Shown piece by piece: positions 55,167-64,000 of a stretch of DNA of 64,000 bases (positions within the stretch are counted from its first letter, which is position 1; every line of letters begins with the position of its first letter). Source of the DNA: Pardosa pseudoannulata (Eukaryota > Arthropoda > Arachnida > Araneae > Lycosidae). Under the pieces are notes generated by a model, which was given only the letters and a program-made list of their open reading frames with translations, was not told where the DNA came from and made no database searches. Location: contig CM063509.1 of the NCBI GenBank assembly GCA_032207245.1, positions 2,125,120-2,189,119 on the forward strand, given 5' to 3'. The position numbers were made by a program, and so were the translations under genes.

Positions 55167-55400
55167 GTGTTTATACATATACGGGTAATATATCAAAATT
55201 ATTTCATTTTAAATATCTCTCTGATTTTTTCCTTCTTACTTTCACTCATTGTCAGGCAAGTAAAAATAATAGAGGCTAAATTAAATTGCACCATTTCGCC
55301 GCGTCACACAGAATATGCAGTTGTGGAGCCTTGCGATGAGAAAGACAACGAAATAGAGACACTGGAAAATCAAACTATCGTAGTTTATTCGTCTTGCTAA
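55167..55400 (+). other. unassigned open frame, possible exon
   Basis: 77 codons. The last third (RHTEYAVVEPCDEKDNEIET, then LENQTIVVYSSC) has a balanced, protein-like composition and is preceded by a pyrimidine-rich tract ending TTGTCAG, a good acceptor. No homology was recognised and no partner exon found. It could be a plus-strand terminal exon or chance. Confidence 0.2.
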
Positions 55401-55749
55401 CTCAACTGCCGAAACTTTACTGAAAAACTGTTCCCAAGAACAATGTTTGAGATTCAATGAAGGTGTGCATCATTAACTAGGGTTCCATTAGTTGGGGAGA
55501 ACCAATTTAAGCCCTTGATAGCAATTAAAATCATAAGATAGAGAAGAAAGTTTAATAGTAAAGATAAAAGGGGAAGAAAGGATAGAGAATATTTTTGCGA
55601 AGGATGACATCCATTTTATAAAATTTTACTAATTTTTTTCCCCTATTTAAGTTAAAATAATAAAAAAGTTGGAAGATGAAAAGAAATACTTAGGAGAGGA
55701 AAGAATAATTTAAAGTTAATATTAAGTAGCAAATTTGAGTCGGAGTAGA

Positions 55750-56021
55750 ACGGCCAATTGTTCACCACTTCCTTATGGTGGCCTTGAACGATGGTTCACG
55801 GGTTGCATCCACACGCTGGGCCACTAAATGAGCCGAAAGCGTGGATTCGTCCATAGGGTCTACTGCACACTTTAGTTGCGCATCTATGGCTCCCTTTGAT
55901 CTTTGGAGAAAAACCGCCTCCGAAGACATCGTCCACCAAAGCTATTTTATCATCTGCCACCATCGACCACGATAAGCCACGGTGGTAATGGCTTGCAGTG
56001 GACCATAGTGTGGAGGGGGCT
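55750..56021 (-). mobile_element. PIF/Harbinger-like MITE, copy 1
   Basis: Read on the minus strand it starts AGCCCCCTCCACACTATGG beside TTA/TAA and continues GTCCACTGCAAGCCATTACC, the same as the copy at 57,686. Its other end, near CGGCCAATTGTTCACCACTT, has lost the terminal repeat. It is clearly GC-richer than its flanks; the 83-codon frame crossing it is not conserved between copies. Confidence 0.65.
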
Positions 56022-56137
56022 TTAGATATGCAACCGGAAGGACTCAACTAGGGAACGTCTGCTACGGTTGCTTGAAAAGAAGTACCGGAAAAACAGAAAC
56101 AGAACCGAAAGTGATAAAAAAAATACCATTCCTTTAA

Positions 56138-56696
56138 CCCCTTTCCGGTTTTTCCCGAGTTGAACTCGGGCAGACGAAATGTACCATACTGGATCATCCC
56201 GAGTGTAGCTCGAACACTGTGCAATCAGTCTTTCCTGAATTATTTCACATGTGCTTTTTATGGATTCGAATGCTTTTCTGGCTAAATTATTTGCTGCTCA
56301 AAGACAGCAGAGGTAAGGAGAGAAACAAGGTTCTACTGTCCAGATTGCGATGTTGGATTCTGTGCAGTACCGTGTATCACACAAGACCAAATTTTGATTA
56401 ATAATTTCATAATCATTCATGTAAATGCAAAGGATATAAATAAAATTTAAGATAAAAGCTAGGTATTCTAAGCTCTATATTTACAGTTAGTGTTAATTGA
56501 CTCCGAAGTCTAATGATTTCTGCCGTACACTTGTAAATTACTCATTTATTTAAATTGATTCTTTTTGCATTTATTTTTAGGAAATTTTGTATGCGAATGA
56601 TGCTATGTTTAAAAAAGCTATGTATGTATGAAAATAAGCATAAAAAATTGGCATTTTTTGACCCATAATCACGAAATAAAATGAACCTTGAAGGGG
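56138..56696 (+). mobile_element. piggyBac-derived non-autonomous element
   Basis: 559 bp between TTAA (56,134-56,137) and TTAA (56,697-56,700). The ends CCCCTTTCCGG and CCTTGAAGGGG are inverted. A subterminal palindrome CCCGAGTTGAACTCGGG lies near the left end. It encodes a piggyBac cysteine-rich tail fragment, so its membership of the superfamily is supported by both ends and content. Confidence 0.9.
56290..56402 (+). pseudogene. piggyBac transposase C-terminal cysteine-rich fragment
   Basis: One plus-strand frame reads RRETRFYCPDCDVGFCAVPC; the adjacent frame then reads VYHTRPNF. Together these match the C-terminal zinc-binding cysteine-rich domain of piggyBac transposases (RKET-F-C-x2-C-x-V-x-LC-x3-C-F-x-x-YHT). 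A one-base frameshift separates the pieces, and the catalytic DDD core is absent. Confidence 0.8.
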
Positions 56697-56979
56697 TTAA
56701 TATATTTTCTCAATTTAAATTCTAAACAATATCTTTTAAGAAAAAAAACTTTGCTTCACAATGTTGCAAAAGAAATTTTTCAATCTCTAAAGAATTATTC
56801 CCACGGGATTAATAAAACTGATGTCAGTAGATTCGCATAAATCGCAGACTGACCTTTCAAAAATGTTCGTACATTTCAAAAATTGAGGAAGGAAAAAATG
56901 CAACGAAGTAGCTGACGCTAGATTCGAAGTTCTTCATACTCTTTCCACGTGATTCTGAATTAAAACAAACGTTAATTAA

Positions 56980-57440
56980 CACATTGTGTGCGGGTAGGCG
57001 TTTTGCACGTCAATTTAGTTATTCAGTTTAATCTCAATAGATCGAAAATTATTTCATTTTTAGCCAACTTTTCGTATTTTATATTGAAATATATAAACAA
57101 ATATATAAATAGACAAATAAACAAATATATATATGTACACACACAAACACATATATAATATATAAATATACATATATATAATATCATTTTCGCAAGGATA
57201 AATAAAAAGTTAATTTTGAATCTAAATTGATTTTTTATAAAAACTAGTTTGGATTTGTCTTAATTTTTCTAGAATCTATGTAGTACACAAGAACACATTC
57301 GGCTTCGTTTTCCTGTCTACACCGTTATTTTTGTACCCACCAACAAACCATGTTGTTACACTCACCCGTACTAGTACGAGACCCGCTCTCAAGTATCAAT
57401 CGTTAGAAAACGTACTAGTACGTGTTCTGCATACAATGTG
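56980..57440. mobile_element. piggyBac-like element, CACATTG ends, copy 2
   Basis: 461 bp between TTAA (56,976-56,979) and TTAA (57,441-57,444). The ends CACATTGTGTGCGGG and, on the other strand, CACATTGTATGCAGAAC are inverted. The right arm carries CGTACTAGTACG palindromes (57,367-57,380 and 57,408-57,421). Its ends resemble those of the 50,416-50,584 element. Confidence 0.75.
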
Positions 57441-57685
57441 TTAAAAAAATAACTGACTCTATTTCTTTTAATACAAAAATTAAAAAGGCAGATCGAAAGA
57501 CTGCCATCAGAGTGATCACCCGAAACATTTTAGGATAAATCGATAATTAAAATCATCGTCTGCGCCTTACTTTTAGTTTTGCATTATAATATTGAGATTT
57601 AAAAATCGTTTGCTTTTAATTTTGGCTTGCTTACTCCGTAATATTTTTCTTTTGTTATTATCATTTAAAGATGGCTTGTAGCTAT

Positions 57686-57980
57686 AAAGGCCCCTCCACA
57701 CTATGGTCCACTGCAAGCCATCACCACCGTCTGGAGGGGGTATGGTGTATCGTGGTCGATGGCGGCAGACGATAAAATAGCCTTGGCGAATGATAGCTTC
57801 GGAGGCGGTTTTTCTCCAAAGATCAAAGGCAGCCAAATGCGCAACTTAAGTGCGCAGTAGACCCTATGGACGAATCCATTTGTTCGGCTCATTTAATGGC
57901 CCATCGTGTGGATACAACCCGTGAATCATCGTTCAAGTAACCATCAGGAAGTGGTGAACAATTGGCCATAATGTGGAGGC
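57686..57980 (+). mobile_element. PIF/Harbinger-like MITE, copy 2
   Basis: About 295 bp. It begins AGGCCCCTCCACACTATGG after TAA and ends CCATAATGTGGAGGCT, an inverted pair. Internal sequence matches copy 1 in opposite orientation (GGAGGCGGTTTTTCTCCAAA). A TWA target fits PIF/Harbinger, but the right flank (ACA) does not repeat it. Confidence 0.65.
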
Positions 57981-58388
57981 TACATAAGGAAACAACTAGC
58001 AGCATTCGAAAACGGATTGCCCTTCAGTTTGAAATATCGCAAAATTAGTAAATGCATTTTATTCTACGCTGCAACATGCGATAAAAATGCTTTGAAGAAG
58101 AAAATCATACGTCGTTCAGCAAAGATTAGAAATTTTCATTTAGGAAATCTGAGTAAAATGCACATTTCAGAGGTTTTTTACGAGTAGAAAACTTGGATTT
58201 TCTTATGCAAAATCAATAAGTTGGGAACGTATCGAAATACAAGTTTATTTGCAGAAGAAAGCAAATTTAACATGATGACGAACAGTAAAGCATGGCGGCA
58301 AGAATGTTCTTGCGTGGGAAAAGATAGCTAGGTAATTAATTTTGTATTATTGATGGCTTAACGAATATCTTTTTAAATTAGCATATAG

Positions 58389-58404
58389 CCCGTCATATGA
58401 CGGG
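58389..58404. repeat. 16-bp perfect palindrome
   Basis: CCCGTCATATGACGGG is a perfect inverted repeat without a spacer. It may be a subterminal palindrome of a decayed piggyBac-type element, as seen at 56,155-56,172, or a dimeric protein-binding site. Confidence 0.7.
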
Positions 58405-59672
58405 ATCAGTAAAATTTTTAATTTTCCAGAATTGTAAAGTGCCGTATGAGGCAGATAAAAAAATGGTTTGTTTTTTGTGGTTTGTTTGTCCAAAATTTAA
58501 CGAATCTATTGCAAACTATGTGGTTATGTATAAAAAAAAACAAACTCATAAACGGACAAACTTCTTAATTTTCAAAGATATATAACTTAAACTCTAGACA
58601 TTTATTAGTCCATGAAATAGACTCCTAGACTTTATTAAAAGAATTTTTTTTTAATACCGGTGATAAAATTTTCATTAAGACAAAAAATAATTAATGATTA
58701 AATTTAAAATTATCACATATGTATCTAATCTATTATTTAAGCCAAATGTAAAAGAAAATTATTTACGAAATATCTAAGATCAACACTAAAACGTATGAAA
58801 ATAATGCAGACGGTATTTAAATAATTTAAAAAAGAAATGGTTAAAGGAATGACGTCATTATGCTAGAAAAAATATATTGTTTTCACCTACTTATGTGATA
58901 AATTGATAAATTTAATCACCTGCTTTTAACCGGGGAAAATAGGGATTGAAATAATAGCATTAAATGCTCGAATTGGGGTGGATTTCGAACGTTCTAAAGA
59001 CGACAGTAGTTTTCCTGTTATATGAAGCATATTTATACCAATTTATTTTAGAATTGGATCGATATTTTAGGAGAAGATAAACTTTAATCGCTTTGAATTT
59101 TGCTAACCCTAACTCATCAAGAATTCAATATGGATGCCTCTTATCCATTCCAGGTCCAACCGCTTCAGAAATTCGATGACAGACGAACAGGCTATTATTA
59201 TATAGGAGATATTTTAAAAACAATTTAACATTATCATCCCAAACATTGATTACTGGAACTAATTCATTTCGATGTAATTTTGTGAACGATTCCTATTCTC
59301 AAATATTACCTTTAGTAAATGGAAAGAGCCTATTTTATTGAAATTCGTAAATTGTTTGTTTATTGAGCATTCAAGATTGTTTTGAATGTCAGATTTAAAT
59401 TTGTCAAGGCATTTTACTGTTTCAAATTTCATTGGATTACATTACATAACATAATAAATTAAATTCCATTAGATAATTTAACATTTTATGCCTTTTTAAT
59501 GTAGTCTTTTAATGTTTGATTAAAACACGATGAAATTTGTTATGGCGATGAGACAAATGACATTGAAATGCGCCTCAACATCGTTCAGGATTATAAATTC
59601 ACTCTAACAAACACAAACACGTGCATAATTCAATATTAAATAAAATAGATTGAATGAGACTCTTGTACTTAC

Positions 59673-59731
59673 TAGTTTCATCATTTTTTGAAATTAGGTT
59701 CAAAAGAGGCTGCGTTCCATCTGTTTCGATA
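59673..59731 (-). CDS. candidate upstream coding exon of the wge-like gene
   Basis: 59 bp. The minus strand has a strong donor (CTA then GTAAGTAC) at 59,672. Reading in the phase required by the 52,106-52,240 exon gives IETDGTQPLLNLISKNDET, with no stop, and a split Ser codon that joins SSFPFLGG. An AG acceptor lies at 59,732-59,733, but its pyrimidine tract is weak. No homology supports it, so it is a prediction only. Confidence 0.3.
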
Positions 59732-59819
59732 CTTATTTTATATAAGAAAAAGTTCTTTTTCTTTTATAAAATATTTCCTACTAGTAAATGGTATTAATCA
59801 TTTCTCAGAAATAAATTCG

Positions 59820-60110
59820 CATTCTTTATGAATGTGCGGCAACGAGCGCGCATACTCCATGGCCTTCTCGAACCGCTGGCAGCGAACGTAGTACATTGAC
59901 TGTAACCGCCAAAAGAGGCGCCATAATCAGAGAGAGACAATAGACTGTCAGACACTGACTGGAGTCTGTGATGCTATGATTGCGAGCTAACGCAGCTCAA
60001 AGTATTTATGTAATTTTAAAGTGTATTAAATCGTGTTGTGAATATCCCTAGCCTTCATCATTCATCTAAAAATGTGTTGGATGTACTTTAACGTGTGCTC
60101 GATTCAATGG
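59820..60110. promoter_or_regulatory. GC-richer stretch, candidate promoter or 5' exon region
   Basis: In very AT-rich surroundings this stretch has many CpG and GC-rich words (GAGCGCGC, GGCGCC). On the minus strand a 32-codon open frame begins MYYVRCQRFEKAMEYARSLP (ATG at about 59,907) and ends near 59,812. On the plus strand an initiator-like TCAGACACT lies near 59,949, and GTATGA near 60,110 could be a donor. It might hold the first exon of the wge-like gene or of a divergent transcript. No TATA box or homology was recognised. Confidence 0.25.
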
Positions 60111-61089
60111 GTATGATATCTGCCCGTGATGTGCAAGAACCGTAAATGCTTAACCAAAAATGAATTCGATCGTGTCGTTTGAATTATACTATTAAAGTTC
60201 TGTGTGTATGATATTTTCTGATTTAATTTTTTTTTTTTTTATGCTCACCGTTATAAATTTATCGCCTATTACAGGTTGGGAAATGCTGATTTTGAACTGT
60301 TTTAGAAAGTTTTAGCCTGACGAACGAATAAGTAAGACATCCAAAAACACATACTCAGGGTCTGAGGCATTCGGAGCATCGGCACGCCCCCCCCCCCATT
60401 CCCCAAATTAAAAAAAATACACATTAATTTTTTGGTACATCTCAGAAATCGCGCATGTTTTCCTGCATACTGCAACACTTTCAAAAATTATTTATTGTAC
60501 CGTAAAAATATATATAATTTTCGAACCTCATGTATTTTCTCATCCAAACGCAATGTTAGAAATTATCCAATCACATGCAGCTTAGTAGTAGGAGCTTAAA
60601 CCGTGGTTTATTTAACGTCCAATAATACGTAGGTAGGTTACTGGAAATAACTACTCTGTTGGGAGTTAGCGAAATGAGAGAAGTGAAGTGGAGCAAGATC
60701 ACTTTATACTATTTTCCCGTTATGTGTTTATTTCACGTTATACTACTTATACTAGCTAAACTGATATGATTAATATTAAGCCAATGTTATTAAATGTTTA
60801 TAAATTATTGATATTTTACTTTATTTTTCTTGCTGTATATTTTTAAAAGCTGCAATTCAAAAGATTGCTGTATAACAAATGCGTGTCACAGTGCCATGCT
60901 ACTTATTATTAAGTAAAACTGTAAATTTCTTTTGTTAACTGGAGTGCAGTTGATTTTGGTAAGCTTCAAAAGTCAGTAAATTAAATTCATTTTCTAATTT
61001 TAAGCAAAATGTAAGCTTTTTATTTGCTTAAAAATACTTTGAAACAATGTTAATATTTTAAATGTGTATATTATATTATTCAAAAGAGT

Positions 61090-61388
61090 TGTCACGACCG
61101 CTAAGTTTAGGTTTGCCGTTTGGCAACGGCGAAAGAGTTTTTTGTCTTTTAGATAAACCTTTGATGTGCGTGGAAGGATGCGATGAATTGAGAACGCATC
61201 GAAAACATTCCACCTTTTGATTTAGATTATTTCGATTATTTGATGAAACGTAAATTTAGTTTTTAATATTTGTGTAGTGTTCGTGTTCGTTAAAATAAAA
61301 TGTGGTGTTACGAACTTTTGAATTTATTTGTGAACTTTCGACATAAATAGAATAGAACAAGACTGAAATACATATCATATCAGTGACA
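61090..61388 (+). mobile_element. candidate solo LTR
   Basis: 299 bp with ends TGTCAC...GTGACA, an AATAAA signal near 61,294 and a GC-richer left half (TTTGCCGTTTGGCAACGGCG). The size and end structure fit an LTR, but no 5-bp duplication or partner was found, so this is tentative. Confidence 0.3.
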
Positions 61389-62354
61389 CCCATTTACAAA
61401 TTCATTTTTTCTGAGAGGGAAAAAAATCATAACTATTTTTTTCCGTCTTGGGGTGGTTAACAAATCATAGAAAATATATTTATCCAAAAGCATCTGATAT
61501 CTATTTTTTTTTCTCTTTTTAAGATTTATGAATGAACAGAATGTTTTAAAATTGGTCATTTAAGAATAAAAGTTTAATTTTTGGAATTTTGTAAAACAAA
61601 GTCTCACATGATAGTTTACTTAAAATGGTTATTTTTATTAATTTAAACCAGTACTTTTTCCTTTAAAGATGTTACAGGTACTCTTACTCAAGAATATCAC
61701 AGTTTTATCGTTAAAGTCAGATACTGTAGTTAGATTGCACAGACATTTGTAGCCAAAGTTGTCTGCTTGTCTTTATATATCAACTATCTCAAAATAGATC
61801 ACTCATCTTATATCAAGAAATATAAAATGTTAACCCCTCATAAAAAGGAATTGGATGTGTCCTAAAAATACGATGGAGTTCTGGCATGATGAGAAAAAGA
61901 ACGTTTTATTTTGAAATGGGCACTGAATGAGCTAGGATGGGAATCGACAGTAATAGTATAATATTAGTATGCCTGTAAAGTATAAGAAATTCGAAATTAG
62001 AGGCACTGACATTTTAAGTTGAAAAGGACGCGTGAACAGTCTAATCCAATCAGAAAAGACATGAAATGGCATCCAACCCAAAAAACGACATTCAATTTTT
62101 AACTACACTTCCGAAATTTATAATTAAAAAAACATATCGCAATATTTATGGTAAACAGAATTTATTTGATGTATTTTTATAGATATCCCCTCCCCGCAGA
62201 GGAGGGGGGGGGGAGCTGAAAACGTCACGGACCACCCGCGGAGGATTGTTATAAGCTGCAGCACAAAAGTATCATTAACATTCAGATTAAATAGGAACAA
62301 AAGGGGAATGAAGCTTTTTATCATCTTTGGTAGAATAAACAAGTACTAAAGATT

Positions 62355-62460
62355 GGTTTGGTTTGCAGCACTAAATCACTGATTAAAGACGATTCCGAAC
62401 GGCTACGAACGGCATCCATGCCAGCAGAGGGGTTCGAACTCCGGTGGCCATGCTCGCCAA
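62355..62460 (-). mobile_element. tRNA-derived SINE, copy 4, partial
   Basis: It contains the GGTTTGGTTTG tail, part of the body (CGATTCCGAACGGCTACGAA) and box B (GGGGTTCGAACTCC on the plus strand). It lacks the 5' half of the tRNA head and most of the central body found in copies 1-3. Confidence 0.7.
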
Positions 62461-62764
62461 GCAAAAAACATATATCATACTAAAAGTGCGTCGTTTTTTT
62501 AAAAGGACGATATCCCTTTTTCACTTTCAATACGTGTGTTTTGTATTAATAAAATAAAAGTTTCTGATTATTATTCTATAAATAGATTGTCTTTTTTATT
62601 TGAATGGGTGGTCCATCCAATAAAAACGATATATCCAAATTTACCGACGAATCGAAGAGAGGCTACAGAAGCTCTACAAAAATAGAACCCCCCCCCCTCC
62701 TTCAATTGCTCGAGAGTAGCGCTTTTGTGAAAAATGAGCACGTCGTGGTGGCATCGACTCTATG

Positions 62765-62940
62765 CAGTGGCGTACGCAGAATTTTCTCAAGTTGCAGGTT
62801 CATAATTCTCAAGGGGGGATTCATTATTCTAAAAAATAATAGCTCGCATAATTTCTACTAAAATTTTTATTTTTGCCATTTAGTCTGAGCTCAAGAGAGG
62901 GGGGGGGTTCAAACACCTACCCCCCTTGCGTACGCCCCTG
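62765..62940. mobile_element. hAT-like MITE, CAGTGGCGTACGCA ends
   Basis: 176 bp. The ends CAGTGGCGTACGCA and, on the other strand, CAGGGGCGTACGCAA are inverted. Flanks ACTCTATG (62,757-62,764) and ACTATATG (62,941-62,948) agree at 7 of 8 bases. CAGTGGCG-type termini with 8-bp duplications are common among hAT MITEs of invertebrates. Confidence 0.85.
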
Positions 62941-63935
62941 ACTATATGTATGTATGCATTTATGACTGATGTGATCTGGAAGGAAATCATGTGATGTTCT
63001 TGCGCATTATTCATCCGACTAACGCAGTTCTTCCCAACCTTTTTGGTGATCCTGATCCACTTTGTAAAAAGGATTCTATTTTGTGATATTTGCGTGTACT
63101 TATTTGCATTATAGGGTGACACATCTCATGACGCCATTCACTGCAATATAGATGCTCCTATTTATTTCCTATTTTGTTTATTAATAAAAACACAAAATTA
63201 TACAAAATTCAATACATTTCTTATCATAATCCAATAGTAAATTATATAAACTGAACATCCAATCCTTGCGTTTGTTTCGAAGAACATCGTTTTTCAAAAG
63301 ATTCGATTTTCAATCATTGACTGTACAACTTTACTGTATAATATTAATTAAAATAATTTTTATTAATTATAGGGAAAAAACGTTTCTATGATATTTTTTT
63401 ATTTAATTATTGGTTATTTGGAAAACGCTGTTTTTGAAAGAGCGGATCCCTTTTCTATTTTTATTGCGTCATTTTGCGCAAAACGGTGAAATGTTTGTAA
63501 AAAACCACCTGAGGGGAAAACATCTAAGCGCCCCAATTTCAAGGATCGTTCCTTTCGAGATCATCATTGTGTAGGGTAAGATGGTACTTTCCACCCATAA
63601 AAGTCTCGTTGCCTGGTCTAAAATAGATATTCCCGACCTTGACAAGAAATAAAAAAAAAAATATTCGAATATATAATGATTCGTAATACAAAATATTAAA
63701 ATATTGTTGCATAATATCTAAATCTATTTTACCAACCATTAAGAATCCACAAGTACAAAACGGCCATGAAAAATGGTTTTTAAAAACATGAAATGAAATT
63801 AATAAAATGGTCTAGGCTCATACAGTTTTAATAACTGGGTTCGTCCACGTTCAGTGGTACTCGCTTCCAAAAGGGACGCATAGACAGAAAAATGTTCCTT
63901 TCCGCAAGTCCATTAGAATGAAATAAGTCGCAAAG

Positions 63936-63977
63936 GTTTGGTTTAGAGCGGGCCACAATGAAGCGGGAACCTACTTC
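63936..63977 (-). mobile_element. tRNA-derived SINE, copy 5, fragment
   Basis: GGTTTGGTTTAGAGCGGGCC and GGGAACCTACTTCTTAA align with the tail and body of copies 1 and 3. It is interrupted at TTA by the Harbinger-like end at 63,981 and by the window edge. Confidence 0.6.
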
Positions 63978-64000
63978 TTAAGGCCCCTCCACACTAGGGT
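63978..64000 (+). mobile_element. PIF/Harbinger-like MITE, copy 3, cut by window edge
   Basis: TTA followed by AGGCCCCTCCACACTAGGG, matching the left end of copy 2. It interrupts a SINE piece that begins at about 63,936. Confidence 0.6.

Larger units (their letters stand above)
52241..64000. other. region upstream of the most 5' confident exon
   Basis: No confident gene. It contains at least five TIR elements, SINE pieces, PIF/Harbinger-like repeats, LTR-like sequence and a 98-bp direct repeat, each listed separately. If the 59.7-kb exon is real, 52,241-59,672 is an intron of the wge-like gene. Intervals 58,000-59,600, 60,200-61,000 and 61,400-62,300 hold nothing I recognise. Confidence 0.6.

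Noticed and set aside
55796..56047. 83-codon minus-strand frame (MSPSGCISKAPSTLWS...) as a gene
   Set aside because: It lies in a GC-rich Harbinger-like MITE that recurs at 57,686, where the frame is not kept.
61831..61860. TTAACCCCT start of another piggyBac element
   Set aside because: No inverted partner with TTAA was found downstream.
63025..63431. hAT element with CAGTTCTTCCCAACC / CAGCGTTTTCCAAA ends
   Set aside because: The ends are only weakly similar and the 8-bp flanks do not match; it may be a decayed end only.

Overview
The window is arthropod nuclear DNA, most likely from a spider or another arachnid. It is strongly AT-rich, with long introns holding many non-autonomous DNA transposons, a tRNA-derived SINE family, a Copia element and long (TA)n tracts. 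No bacterial operons, rRNA, CRISPR or phage features were seen. The species assignment is inference.

One protein-coding gene dominates. It is transcribed on the minus strand from about 52.2 kb (possibly 59.7 kb) down to 2.8 kb and continues past the left edge. I reconstructed 18 coding exons by hand. Each has consensus splice sites and an open frame, and the codon phase agrees across all 17 junctions, giving 5,536 coding nt (about 1,845 codons). The product matches the BAHCC1/TNRC18 family (Drosophila winged eye): a PVGIA-type motif, the GYQLARDSITGHLLLIPT block, LCALAEQRF followed by a basic coiled coil, a RRSERIFL motif and a Tudor-like segment. The C-terminal BAH domain expected for this family is not in the window and should lie to the left. 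The start codon was not located; a candidate upstream exon lies at 59,673-59,731, below a GC-richer stretch near 59.8-60.1 kb.

Region by region. 1-2,655: 5' part of a broken Copia element (LTR, primer-binding site, gag, protease, integrase) in the gene's orientation, inside the intron after the Tudor exon. 2.8-23.7 kb: 3' two-thirds of the exons, separated by introns holding MITEs, a hAT element, a candidate LTR and a SINE inserted into a dead non-LTR reverse transcriptase. 23.7-37.3 kb: introns with a pogo/Tigger remnant, TTAA elements, a hAT element with an exact 8-bp target duplication and two tandem duplications. 37.3-52.2 kb: the 5' exons, including two large low-complexity exons, with further elements between. 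52.2-64 kb: no confident gene; mostly small TTAA (piggyBac-type), hAT, PIF/Harbinger-like, SINE and LTR-like remnants.

No new multi-gene system is present. The most useful observations are several apparently uncharacterised transposon families, defined by repeated copies, matching termini and target-site duplications, and the exon structure of the BAHCC1/TNRC18-like gene.
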